Below, piece by piece: positions 22,380 through 33,535 of a stretch of 64,000 nt of DNA; the stretch's first letter is position 1; each line of letters begins with the position of its first letter. A program made the position numbers and the translations under genes. This DNA comes from Lumbricus terrestris (taxonomy: Eukaryota > Annelida > Clitellata > Crassiclitellata > Lumbricidae). The stretch covers positions 8,335,612 to 8,399,611 of the forward strand of contig OX457040.1 in the NCBI GenBank assembly GCA_949752735.1, given 5' to 3'. The notes under the pieces are model-generated. The model was not told the origin of the DNA, did not search any database, and saw only the letters and a list, made by a program, of their open reading frames with translations.

Positions 22380-23272
22380 ATAGGTACGTGCCAGCTACAT
22401 GGATCCTTGATAAAGTGAGATGGGACGCTTCGTTCAGCGTAAGATGCTTCTGGGCATCTTTTACGCTCTGACATTTCCCAAGTCGTGATTTTCACACGTA
22501 TGACAAAGTATACTCGTTAAGACCTACCTGCTGCGTCATTGAAGGCCTATATTAGGCCGCATATAGGCTAATCGTGTCAAGTAGACTACAAATACGGAGC
22601 GTGTGCTGAATAAAAATGGATTAGCTGTTGGGCCACGACAAAGGTGAAGTGAATCGAGTCTAATGCAAACTGTAGACCTAGTCTTAAAAGCACCAGTTTG
22701 TATGAGAAGGAGTGGCAGTAAAAGCGTTCGAGATGACAGGCCACAAAATCGTATAGCGGCAGCGCTCCAGCAGGGAAACATTATCATGGGGAAAGTTATT
22801 TTACTGCTAGCTACAAGGTAAGAATGCTGCACTATGATCTCTTTGCAAACAATATTTCGAAACTGTCTTAAGGCGCATTTCATAGGATCAGTTTATAATA
22901 ATAGTCATGCGTGCAGCGCTTTTGTTACGATGTACTTGAAGAGCGCTTCAAGAACTAAATCTTGCTATAATATTATGCACACCAACACACACACACGCAC
23001 ACACAAAGTTAGGCGTACCAAGGCAAGACCTTCTGTAGCATATAAGTCCTATAAATTGTCTGGCAGAACTAGGTTGCATCCAGAATAAGACTGGACCTAG
23101 AATAAGGAGACATGCATTTGCGTTAACTTTTGACTGATTTACTTGGATCAGTTATAGTTATTAGGGTATTATAATAGTCGACCTTGACGTCAACTTTTCC
23201 GCGGTGAATTGAGGCTTCGAGGAAAAGGTTAGTTGTAATTTAGTCAGTCAGTCAGTGACTCAGTGAGTGAGT
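22380..23272. other. No gene recognised
   Basis: Mixed sequence with a short CA run (22,985-23,005) and GTCA/GTGA repeats from 23,240. Small frames have no recognisable domain. Confidence 0.5.
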
Positions 23273-23538
23273 CAGTGGCGTAGACAAGGGGTGTTTGGGG
23301 GTTAAACCCCCATTGGCATAGGAAAAAGGTTCTGTAAAGGTTATTTATCCACTTAAATAAGAAAAACAAAACAATTGCTTGTAGTAACAACTGTTTTTCT
23401 TACTTTATTCCATTTAATTAAAAATTGTTACTTTATTCCCTTTTTATTTACTGTAATACTGTTGGGTTGGTGTCAGAAAGAGCATCCGGCCAGGCAAAAA
23501 AACAACCCCTCCATTATGAATTCCTGGCTGCGCCACTG
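23273..23538. mobile_element. hAT-type MITE, CAGTGGYGTAG family, inverted copy
   Basis: Ends CAGTGGCGTAGACAAGG and CCTGGCTGCGCCACTG. The interior is the reverse complement of the element at 13,153-13,408 (shared CAATTGCTTGTAGTAACAA and GGTTATTTATCCACTTAAAT). It sits inside a GTGAGTGAGT simple repeat, so the target duplication is ambiguous (7 of 8 match). Confidence 0.8.
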
Positions 23539-24148
23539 CAGTGAGTGAGTGAGTGAGTGAGTAAATCAATCAGTCAGTCAGTTAGTCAGTCAGTCAGTTA
23601 TTTGGTTGGTTAGTTAATTAGTTAGCTAGCTAGTTATGCCTATGGTTAGTTAGTTAGTAAGTAAGTCTGTCAGTAATTTAGTTAGTTAGTCAGTTAGTTA
23701 TGCTATATTTTTTAGAGCGTCGTTAAAGGCGTTGCTGCAGTATGCTAAAGTTGTAGTGACATGGATTGTAAGTGTTGTTGCACTATGTTAAGTGCTAGTT
23801 TAGCCATGATATGTTGTTATGTTAGGCCACTTTATGCCATGTCAGATGACATGTCTTGTGATGCTATAATGTTGCGTTTCGATAGAGTAGCGCAGCAAAA
23901 CGCCACTGCCTAATGACGAAGTTGTTGAATTAAACGTAATGGATTGATTGGTTGATTGAATGAACTCCGACTGACTGATTGAATGCTGGTTGATTGAATG
24001 CCTGGTTGATTGATTGACTGATTGATTATTAGTGAGTCATTGATTCATTGATTGTTTGATTGAGTCATTTATTTATTCACTCATTTATTCATTTAGCCTA
24101 TTCATTGACTGGCTGACTGACTGACTGACTGGTTGATTGATTGCCTGG

Positions 24149-24186
<38 letters not shown>

Positions 24187-24246
24187 CATTCATTCATTCA
24201 TTCATTCATTCATTCATTCATTCATTCATTCATTCATTCATTCATT
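23539..24246. repeat. GTCA/GTTA, TTGA and TTCA simple repeats
   Basis: GTGA/GTCA/GTTA tetranucleotides (23,540-23,705), a unique stretch, then ATTG-type repeats from 23,940 that end in a pure (TTGA)n followed by (TTCA)n block (24,125-24,246). Confidence 0.9.
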
Positions 24247-24494
24247 GGTCGATAACCGATGTTGCTGAGCATCAATTGCGAGTGTAGGCCTAAGTCTTGT
24301 TCAAGGTCTCGTTAATAATAATTATAGGAAGTAGGCTCAACCGTCTCAGAGTAGGAGTATCCTAAGGTCGAATCCATCCTCTCGACATTGCAAGACGATC
24401 GTGTCCAGCATAGATTACGTTAGATATATTTAGCATTTTGAAAGTATTCTGCCTTCGTTCTTCACTGCTGGTAATTTCTCCACAGCTCCAGATC

Positions 24495-25337
24495 CAGTGT
24501 TTAATCTAGGGCCCCCCTGCCTTGAGGGATTCGGGTTTCTGGGGGCGAGAAAAAAATCAGTGTTGCCCGGACATTTTACATTTCGGGCGAACGGCCAGGT
24601 CGTCAGCGCCATTTTCACTGGCAACATTTTCTGACGACCTGTTTTAGCCTAGTCTTTCGGTCGAAATCTCATGAAAATAATACCATTTTCGCTGCAAAAA
24701 TAACTGATGACTTTCTAAAAGTTTCTTCCTCTATTTTACCTAAATTTACCGACACAACCATACTTGTGTTCAAGGATACAAGCCACTCGATTTTTCTGAA
24801 GGGGGAATTCCTACAAATTTACTTTTCTACGGGTGAGATTGGTAGGCCTACGTAATTACATGTAGGCCTATGCAACACCTCGCGAGTTTTCCTGGGAATC
24901 CATTCCAGAGGGAACTCCCCTAGACCGACCCTGGAGATCGAGATCCGCCCTATATCACACTTCAGTGTTCAATCTAGTCCCCTGCTTTGGGGGGAGGGTG
25001 GCGGGAAAAATTGCCGTTTGGTATCGCTGACCCAAACACCGACATCTTTTTACAGATCTTTTTTCTAATGACCTCTTTTAGTCTTTCGCCAAAAAATTTC
25101 CAGAAACAGAGCAAATTCCATACTCTCGCATATGATGATCTGTTTAGTCTTTGTCTTCAAATTTATGCGGACAGGACTTGTCCGGTTTCCTGTGGGATCA
25201 TACTAATTATTAGCCTACTTATGCAGTTTTTCGGGGAATGGCTTATGTTTTGTTAACAACAGCTCAAGAGTTTTCCTGGGGGAGAATGTCATTCCTGGGG
25301 GAACTTCCCTTTCCAGTGACGTCTAGATTAAACTCTG
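24495..25337. mobile_element. Diverged TIR elements, CAGTGTTTAATCTAG family
   Basis: Termini CAGTGTTTAATCTAG at 24,495 and CAGTGTTCAATCTAG at 24,963 face an inverse end CTAGATTAAACTCTG at 25,323-25,337, and a degenerate inverse end near 24,920-24,933. This suggests two neighbouring copies. Another inverse end (CTAGATTAAACACTG) lies at 47,198-47,212. I could not find a matching target duplication. Confidence 0.5.
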
Positions 25338-27039
25338 CTTATCACATCACACGGACGGAATACCGAGCAATTAAGCTGACACAGCTGCAGGGTCGCATAA
25401 TTTTATTAGGTTATACCAAAATACGCAGTATGGCAGGGGTTGATATGCCGCGTGAAGGTTAGCTCTTGGTACAATGTAACTCCAAGAACCCGCGGACAGA
25501 GCATGATAAGGAAAACTGCAGAAACTCCTGGGGAGGTGCCTGTAGCGCTGACATAATAATTTCGGGGGTTTTGCTTTTGGGGGTTGCCCCATCATGGACA
25601 TGGTCGCAAAATAAATCGTAGTCATAATCTCAAACTTCTTAACCGCCACTCGACAGCCAAGAGCGGGGCACCAGCTTATTCACGAGCTGCATGAAAAAGT
25701 TTGTCTTTCAAGAGCAGACCAGACTCCAAAGAAGGTCGGAGGTCAAATTAAACACACCGAATAAGTGTTAAAAATCTGATTTTACACTTTGGGGTTGCAC
25801 CTATAAAACGTTCATATGACATGTGTCTTTCTATTCACATCCCATTGCATTTACATCCTAGTCTATTCTCATACCGGTATTCTATGATATTCATAATGTA
25901 TGAAGTTGTATTCTATTCGTGTTGCGTTCTATTCCATACATACAGGGTGTATACAGATACAGATCATTTTGATCGAGGTCTGAAGGCCAGAGTAAAGAAT
26001 CCATTGTTTAGGAAGTGGGAGTTCAAATTTTGCGGTCTACAACATCGGTCTATAAGCTGTAGGTTCACGCCTATTCATTGTTATTAAGAAACTGTCAGCA
26101 TGTTTCTCGCTACTCAAAGAGTCTCAAAGGATGAAATTCAGAGGGTATAGAAAAGACACTATATAGGCTACCATGCCTACTGCTAGGCCAACTACATATT
26201 GCGCATTTCACTACTAATATATAATGTGCTACGTGTGTCTATATAATATAAATATATGTATATATTTGTTTTATGTCTGTCTGTCTGCCCGTCCGTCTGT
26301 CTGTCTGGCTGTCTGTCTCCTTACCTGCAAATACAGACAGATAGAGACAGCAATACTTTGGAGAAGCTCAATCAGGATTAGACAGGCAATGGGAACTGTT
26401 TGTTGTGGGTATGAAGAATGAAGAGTACAGTACCTCTAATCCCCTATAGTCCAACAAGTGGTCCAACAAGTGGAACACGGGTAGGCCTACCCCTTCGCAC
26501 CCCTTCCCCGAAAATTACGCCTGAGTGGCGTCGGCAAACAGCTGTGGGATTCTCCTCCCCCCAGCGCTCTGATCTGCACCAATTTCTACCAAGGTTTTTC
26601 TTGCACGTCATGAAGCCGAGGAGGTCAGATTTCAATGAGGGCTGCCATTTGGAAGATTAACACATGCAGCTTAGATAGATGTTCACACGAGTGAATCCGA
26701 GCAAAAGGCACGTAGACCTACCCGCACACTCAGGCAGTTTATGTAACGAGGTCGGGTCGGAAAAGGTCAACACAAATATGACCTACTACCGACCTATCCC
26801 AGGCTCCCAGCTATAGCAGGGTTCGCGAGAAGTCTAAATGACAGCCACCATGCCGAATAATTATGTGATTGTCACATTAATAAGAGCGTTACCATATATT
26901 ATAATTTATAAAGGCCCCTATGTGAAGAGTGAAGGATACAGCTGCGGTTGATAGCGCTGCAGTGTGGGTTATTACATCGGAAATTTATAAAGGCCTATCT
27001 ACTACGGCGAAGAGCAAATCATTAATAATTATAATTATA
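25338..27039. other. No gene recognised
   Basis: Unique-looking DNA with TAGGCCTA-type motifs and a GTCT/GTCC run (26,275-26,320). No frame has a convincing domain or flanking splice pattern. Confidence 0.5.
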
Positions 27040-27047
27040 GCCCTGAG

Positions 27048-27222
27048 CAGTGCTTAAAGTGTGGGAAAAAAGTGACAGGACGCCCCATACCGTTCCTATG
27101 GACGCCTGGACGCCCTTATATCTTTTCAGGTTGTGTTGGTCAATAAGTGGCAGGACGGCGTTCATATATAAAATAAGTGCATGGACGCCGTCCATGACCG
27201 TCCAGCCACACTTTAAGTCCTG
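27048..27222. mobile_element. hAT-type MITE, CAGTGCTTAAAGTG family, copy 2
   Basis: Ends CAGTGCTTAAAGTG and CACTTTAAGTCCTG, 175 bp, with a perfect 8-bp target duplication GCCCTGAG. The interior matches the copy at 21,903 in order and orientation. Confidence 0.9.
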
Positions 27223-27469
27223 GCCCTGAGGCAGCAATCGTTAGGCCTACCGGCATATATACAGTGCTAACGACTTAATTCTCTCAACCTCGGCATATGA
27301 TGAGGGCGGATGGCCAGTTCCCTCCCTCACCGTCTCTTCTTTACAACGACAATGTATATAAGGTCAGTTTACTCATCAAAGTTGCATTGACTATAGGTTA
27401 TGAGGCGCAAGTTGAGTAGACAACTCCAACCAAATTTCACGTATACTGTATATTGTTTGATCAGCGGGA

Positions 27470-27725
27470 GGATCCTATAATTCATCTGGGGAGCAGCATG
27501 AGAAACTCACCCCATTTGGGGAGCGGCAAGAAACCCAGTAGTTCACTCGAGGAGCAGCATGAGAACCCAGCAGTTTATTTAGGAAGCAGCATTGCAAGTT
27601 AACCCATGCAGTAGTCCAATTGGGGAGCGGCAAGAAACCCAATGGTTCAGTTGGGATGCAACAGAAGAACCCATAAGTTTATTTGGGGAGCACCAGTGGA
27701 CCCAGTAGTTCATTTAGTGTGTCAA
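27470..27725. repeat. About 35-bp imperfect minisatellite
   Basis: About seven units built from TTTGGGGAGCRGCA, AGAAACCCA and GTAGTTCA segments. Confidence 0.7.
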
Positions 27726-28199
27726 CTAAGACCTCGGGCACTTTCTTCAAGCATCACTGTCTCTAGTATAGCCTGTAGCAAAGCGCGTTCTTCACAGCGC
27801 AGCACAGCACAAAATGCTAATTATTATTTTGTGGGCCTTAGAAAAACCTCAGCCAACGTTAATGGTGTACATTATGAAGCCGTTGTGAACGTTACAGGCC
27901 TATAAACGGCTTAAGTAGGGACCGTAGTCGCGACGTTAAGTATTTGCAAGTTATTTCTATACATCACGACCCTCGTGTATACACATAACCGATTTGTTTA
28001 TCAACGTGTGTACTCATGTAAGCGTGTGCCCGTGTGTGCGCCAATGTTTGTGTGTATGTAGGCCTTTGTATACGTGCGTGAGCGTGTGCGTGTCAGTATG
28101 TATTCAGCACAAACGATAAGCTTAATAGAGGCATCACTGCGCATGACCCAGTAGTTGAGCATGAACCTGCCAGGACTAGTAGCTGTGGTAGGATACTCA

Positions 28200-28449
28200 C
28201 GGTGCCTTCAGGAATGTCCGCTTGGTGGCCGCGCTGCCCACCGGACAGGAAATGACGTCAACTGATGACGTAATCCCTACGCGAACAGGATGTAACGCTC
28301 AGTTCGTTGTACTGTAGTAGAAGGAGGAGGCTACGACCCAATGCGTAGCTTACGTACCGTGCGTAGAGTGAGTGCCGCGTAGGAACTACAAGTAGACCTT
28401 CTGCTTCGTCTGGCCAAGATGAGTAATTGAATCAGACGCTTGTACCGTG
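28200..28449 (+). promoter_or_regulatory. Candidate promoter and non-coding first exon
   Basis: This stretch is richer in GC and CpG than its surroundings. It holds a full CRE palindrome TGACGTCA (28,253-28,260) and a second CRE-like TGACGTAA (28,266-28,273). A GTAAGT donor follows at 28,450. No long open frame is present, so any exon here would be 5' UTR of an unidentified gene. Strand and function are inferred. Confidence 0.3.
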
Positions 28450-28869
28450 GTAAGTGTTCATTTGATTGACAGGTAAATTTGCATATGAAGATAACACTGG
28501 CGTGTTTATGATGCTCTGCGTTCTGCTTAGATAAAGCAGACGAGGCTGGCGTGTGCTGCTATTATATCCTGTTGTTTAAATTTTAATTCAGTTTTAAATA
28601 GAATAGGCTACTATTCGATTCATTTTCCGTGGCATTGATGTTCTGCTCTAGAATATTCCAGTTCTAATAATTTCAAATTCTATTCGCATTCTATAATTGC
28701 TATTTAGTTTTTTGCTGAGCCGGGAATAACCCGCCATTAGCCTGTAAGTTCGTATGTGATAATGTGGCAATCAGTGCCATTGTTGCTAATGTCATTACCA
28801 GGCCGCTTTATCTAGTAACAATTTTATACTCAATGAATAAGGTTATACGTTTATAACTACTAAGATTAC

Positions 28870-29034
28870 TACAGTATACTACAAACTACTGCTATTACTG
28901 CTACTACCACTGCTAGTGCTATTACTACTACTAGGCCTACTTATACGGTTTCCATTGCTACCACTACTGCCATTCACTATATGCATTTACTACTGCTACT
29001 GCTTCCGCTACTGCTACTGCTACTGCTACTTCTT

Positions 29035-29098
<64 letters not shown>

Positions 29099-29158
29099 CA
29101 CTACCACTACCACTACCAGTATACCACTACCACTACCACTACCATGCACTAACAATGA
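28870..29158. repeat. ACT/CTA trinucleotide repeat
   Basis: A degenerate CTACTG/CTACC array with a pure (CTA)n core (29,034-29,098). Homopolymeric Leu, Tyr or Val frames arise from it and are not genes. Confidence 0.95.
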
Positions 29159-29384
29159 TAACAGTATAGCAATAAACACTAAATAATAAATAATTATTAT
29201 GCATGTTCACAGATAATACACACAGCCGTATACATATTACTTGTAACTTATATAAAGTCTAGAAGCTATATAAATTTCGGAATGAATGAATGAATACATG
29301 CATGCATGCATACATCTATAATATATTTCTCAAAGTTTGTGTGTATGTATGTATGTATGTCCGGATGTCCGGATGTATTTTCAC

Positions 29385-31379
29385 ACTTCGTCCCAGAAAA
29401 CCAAAATTTCACGGGTGGCGTACCGGTGGAGGTCAGAGTTAGTGGTAGGGTGCTGTGGGGGAAGGGGGTGGGGTGGGGGTGGGGTGGTGGAAGGTGGGGT
29501 GGTGGGGGGGAGAAATTTTGGGGGGAAATGTTTTTCCCCGGAAACCAAAATTTCACGGGTGGCGTACAGGTGGAGGTCAGAGTTAGTGGTGGCGTGTTGT
29601 GGGGGTGGGGAGGTGGGGTGGGGGAGGTGTCGAGTGGGAGGTGTAGGGGTGGGCCTGGTGGATGGTGGGGGGGGAAAGAAATTTGGGTGAAATTTTTTCC
29701 CCGAAAAGTAAAATTTCACGGGTGGCGTACCGGTGGAGGTCAGAGTTAGTGGTGGCGTGTTGTGGAGGGGGGAGTAGGGGGGGTGAAAATTTTGGGGGGG
29801 AATTTTTTTTCCCCGAAAACCAAAATTTCACGTGTGGCGTACCGGTGGAGGTCGGAGTTAGTGGTGGCGTGTTGTGAAGGGGTGGGGAGGGATCTGGGGG
29901 AAAATTTTGGGGGGGAAATTTTTCCCCGAAAACCAACATTTCACGGGTGGCGTACCGGTGGAGGTCGGAGTTAGTTGTGGCGTATTGTGGAGGTGGGGGA
30001 GAGTGGGGGAAATTTGGGGGGCAAATTTGCCGCCCCAAAACCAAAATTTCTCGGCTGGCATACCGGTGGAGGTTGGAGTGGTGGGGTGTGGTGTGGTGGG
30101 GTTGTGGCCGGAGTGGGTCGAATCCTAAATTTTCCGGGCAACGCCGGGTACCGGTGGAGGTCAGAGATAGTGGTGGAGTGTTGTGGGGAAGGGGGTGGGG
30201 TGGGGTGGGGTGGTGGAAGGTGGGGTGGTGGGGGGGCGAAATTTGAAGGAAATGTTTTTCCCCGAAAACTAAAATTTCACGGGTGGCGTACAGGTGGAGG
30301 TCAAAGTTAGTGGTGGCGTGTTGAGGGGGTGGGGGTGGGGTGGTGGAGGTGTCGAGTGGGGGGGTGTAGGGGTGGGCCTGGTGGATGGTGGGGGGTGGAG
30401 AAATTGGGGTGAAATTTTTTCCCCCGAAAACTAAAATTTCACGGGTGACGTAACGGTGGAGTTCAGAGTTAGTGGTGACGTGTTGTGGAGGGGGGTGGGT
30501 AGGGGGTGGGTGAAAATTTTGGGGGGGAATTTTTTTCTCGAAAACCAAAATTTCACGTGTGGCGTACCGGTGGAGGTCGGAATTAGCGGTGGCGTGTTGT
30601 GGGGGGTGGGGGGCGGGTGGGGGTGGAGTAGGGGGGGTGGAGGTGGTGGATGGTGGGGGGAGAAATTCGGGTGGAAATTTTTCCCCCGAAAACCTAAATT
30701 TCAAGGGTGGTGTACCGGTGAAGGTCGGAGTTAGTGGTGGCGTGCTGTGGAGGGAGGTGTGAGGTGGGGTAGGTGAAAATTTGGGGGGGGAAATTTTTTT
30801 CCCAAAAACCAAAATTTCACGGGTGGCGTACCGGTGGAGGTCAGAGTTAGTGGTGGCGTGTTGTGGAGGGGTGGGGTAGGGGGTGGGTGGAAATTTGGGG
30901 GGGAATTTTTTCCCGAGATCAAAAATTTCACGTGTGGCGTACCGGTGGAGGTCGGAGTTAGTGGTGTCGTGTTGTGGAGTGGGATGGGGTAGGTGGTAAT
31001 TTGGAGGGGGAATTTTTCCCCGAAAACCAAAATTTCACGTGTGGCGTACCGGTGCAGGTTGGAGTTAGTGGTGGCGTGTTGTGAAGGGGGTGGAGAGAGT
31101 GAAATTGGGGGGAATTTTTTCTCCGAAAACCAAAATTTCACGGGTGGCGTACCATTGGAGGTCGAAGTTAGTGATGGCGTGTTGTGGAGGGGTGGGGATG
31201 GGTGGGGGAAAAATTTGGGAGGGAAATTTTTTTCCCCGAAAACCAAAATTTCACGGGTGGCGTACCGGCGGAGGTCGGAGAAAGTGGTGGCGTGTTGTGG
31301 AAGGGGTGGCGGTGGGGATGAGGGGAAATTTGGGGGGGGAAATTGACGGAACCCGGGCGAAGCCGGGTATAAAAGCTAG
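29385..31379 (+). repeat. G-rich 105-160-bp minisatellite ending in a Helitron-like 3' terminus
   Basis: About sixteen units each contain a conserved core, AAAATTTCACGGGTGGCGTA followed by CCGGTGGAGGTCGGAGTTAG, joined by a hypervariable G-rich spacer and a run GGGGGGAAATTTTTTTCCCC. Unit lengths vary from about 103 to 163 bp because the spacers differ. The array ends in a GC hairpin (ACCCGGG at 31,351 pairing with GCCGGGT at 31,362-31,368), followed by TATAAAAG and CTAG|T (31,376-31,379), the layout of a Helitron 3' end. No Rep/helicase is present, so this would be a non-autonomous element; the 5' end is not identified. Confidence 0.6.
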
Positions 31380-31624
31380 TACATACATACTTGCATACAT
31401 ATACATTATACACGTACAACGTCGTACATGCACATTTTACTAGAGTTGCGTTGGATCACGATTATAGGCGATGTGTCACTGACCTGTATGACTTGGGAGG
31501 GGGTCTTCCTTTGAGGAGATCTTCCCATCGGGACCTGGGGGAGGGGTGGTCTTCTTGAGCGATTCTCATACTCACAGTAGACGCATTCTGAGCAATCGCT
31601 TGTCACTCTGCAGTGACTCATCGC

Positions 31625-31760
31625 ACCATAATATATATATAAAATTATATATATATATATATATATATGAATAGACCTCGATATAATATATAAGATGTAT
31701 ATATAATGTCTATATATATATGAATAGACCTCGCTATATATAATTATATATTTAGACCGA
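31625..31760. repeat. AT-dinucleotide block with inverted 'ATGAATAGACCTCG' units
   Basis: TATATA runs separated by TATGAATAGACCTCGATATA units (31,665 and 31,720) and an inverted ACCGAGGTCTATTCAT copy (31,755-31,770). Likely palindromic. Confidence 0.7.
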
Positions 31761-31966
31761 GGTCTATTCATTTAGTTGTCTTCAAGGCTGAAGTTTATTA
31801 CTGTTCTTCACATTACATTGAGACGATGCCCGGAAAAACTACGTCTCGACTATACATGTATATTATATATGCAGGAATTATTCGGCGAATTCATTCATAA
31901 GGGTTAATGTTATGAACTTGACCCATATTATAGGCCTAGGTCCTATATGTATGTGTACGTGCGCAT

Positions 31967-33527
31967 CAGTGCCGGTGTCACGAAATAGAGTATCCCCCGT
32001 ATTAATTGTATCCCCCCAAAATTAAAAAAGTCGAAAAAACGCTTCCGCGTGTATTTTTTTTTGCAAATTAATTTTCATCTGCTTTGTTTTGAACAATGAC
32101 ACTAACAGGTATGTTTATTCCGACTAGATAATTTGTTTTGCCCTGTTTTTAGAGCACTTAAAACATTAAACACACTTAAGAACACTCATAGTCACTAAAT
32201 AAATTCGAGTTGCCTTTATCTGAGCATTGCCTAGGACACTTAAAACAATTAAAGTCACTTTAAATTTTGATTACAGCATAAATATTTTTATTATGCGCAT
32301 TTTTCAAAAAAGGGGATAGAATGGTTTATCCCCCCGGATAGTATAGACCGGTTAATTCCATCCGGGGGGATAGATTAATTCATCCCCCCGGATAGCTTTC
32401 AGGGGGGATACTCCGTTTCATGACACCGGCGCTAGGGTACCTGAGGCCCCCGAAAAAAACTTGGGCCCCCCATACCTTGAGCTGTCATCTCAGCAAAAAA
32501 AATTCATAATATATAAGTGCTGTAAGACTTCAACAAATGTATCCCAATTGTTAAATTTTTGGGAATTTCCATGCTGTAATGGTAGAATTTGAACCTGTCA
32601 TCTTTAAAAAAACTGCTCATTTTTCATTGCTGTTAGTCGAGGTTTAGGACTTCAGAGTGTCCCCTCTCCATTGTTTAAATTTGTCCGATTTGCAAACTGT
32701 ACTGGTAGCATTTATAGGCTGTCATCTTAACAAAATTGATCATTATTGATGGGCAGTGGATGATACTTATGAAATATTTCTGAAATATTGGGGATACAAG
32801 GATTCCGTCCCAACCATAATTTGTGGGGCCGTGCTCCTGTCCACACCCCAAAGTCTCCTCTGTGGTTGAAGGACAGTGTTCTATTAGTTTGCGTAATATT
32901 ATTTTGTATGATTTGCGTTAAAACATAATTCGATGCGTGATTTCAGGAATGAACAGTCATGAAAGGTATAATTACCAGCTACATTTGAAGCCCCTTGCAA
33001 ACTTGAGATCAGACACATACCATGGACATCTGGGACCCGACACAGGCTAAGGCTTTAATGTTTGGGCCTCACGCATGTTTTATTTGGAGGCCTCATCCAA
33101 TTAGCAATTAGAATCAGTTACAATTTCTAAACATTGTGTTTGAGAAAGTGGACGAAATTGCCTCAGTTAGTTTAAATGGCTTTATACTTACGCCCATAAT
33201 CGGTACGATATTTGCATTAGGTCTGCTATGGCAGTGCCATGTGGTTAGTTGAGGCATGCACCAGACCGGATCTGTACAGTCACAAATAGGCATAATGACC
33301 AGCTAAATTTGGGGGCCCCTTTCAAACTCTAATGGTTTTATACGCCCAAAATTAGTATGATATTTGCATTAGATCTGCTATGGCAGTGCCATATGGTTAG
33401 CTGGGGCATGCACCAGACCGGATCTGTACAGTCACAAATAGGCATAATGACCAGCTAAATTTGGGGGCCCCCTTCAAACTCGGGCCCCCCGGCCGGGGGG
33501 GTACGGGGGGTGCTAGCGCCGGCACTG
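31967..33527. mobile_element. hAT-type element, CAGTGCCGGCGCTAG family, interrupted
   Basis: The right end is GCTAGCGCCGGCACTG. The left end is CAGTGCCGG, continuing as CGCTAGGGTAC after a 450-bp insertion at 31,976-32,425. A perfect 8-bp target duplication GTGCGCAT flanks the whole 1561 bp (31,959-31,966 and 33,528-33,535). Inside, a segment of about 155 bp is tandemly duplicated (about 33,179 and 33,333). I see no transposase reading frame. Confidence 0.85.
31976..32425. mobile_element. TIR element nested in the 31,967 hAT element
   Basis: Ends TGTCACGAAATAGAGTATCC and, inverted, GGATACTCCGTTTCATGACA, with a 4-bp CCGG duplication on both sides. Removing it restores the CAGTGCCGGCGCTAG terminus of the host element. 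No coding capacity; the superfamily is uncertain. Confidence 0.75.
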
Positions 33528-33535
33528 GTGCGCAT

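Noticed and set aside
27642..27905. 87-codon plus-strand frame
   Set aside because: Partly minisatellite-derived and without recognisable motifs, start context or neighbours.
29583..30812. A 409-codon minus-strand open frame rich in Pro/Thr/His
   Set aside because: It covers the G-rich minisatellite. The C-rich complement has few stop codons, and several overlapping frames on both strands are equally open. No start context or domain.
29385..31379. CRISPR-like array
   Set aside because: Repeats joined by variable spacers superficially fit, but the units are long, diverged and G-rich, the genome is eukaryotic, and no cas genes are present.
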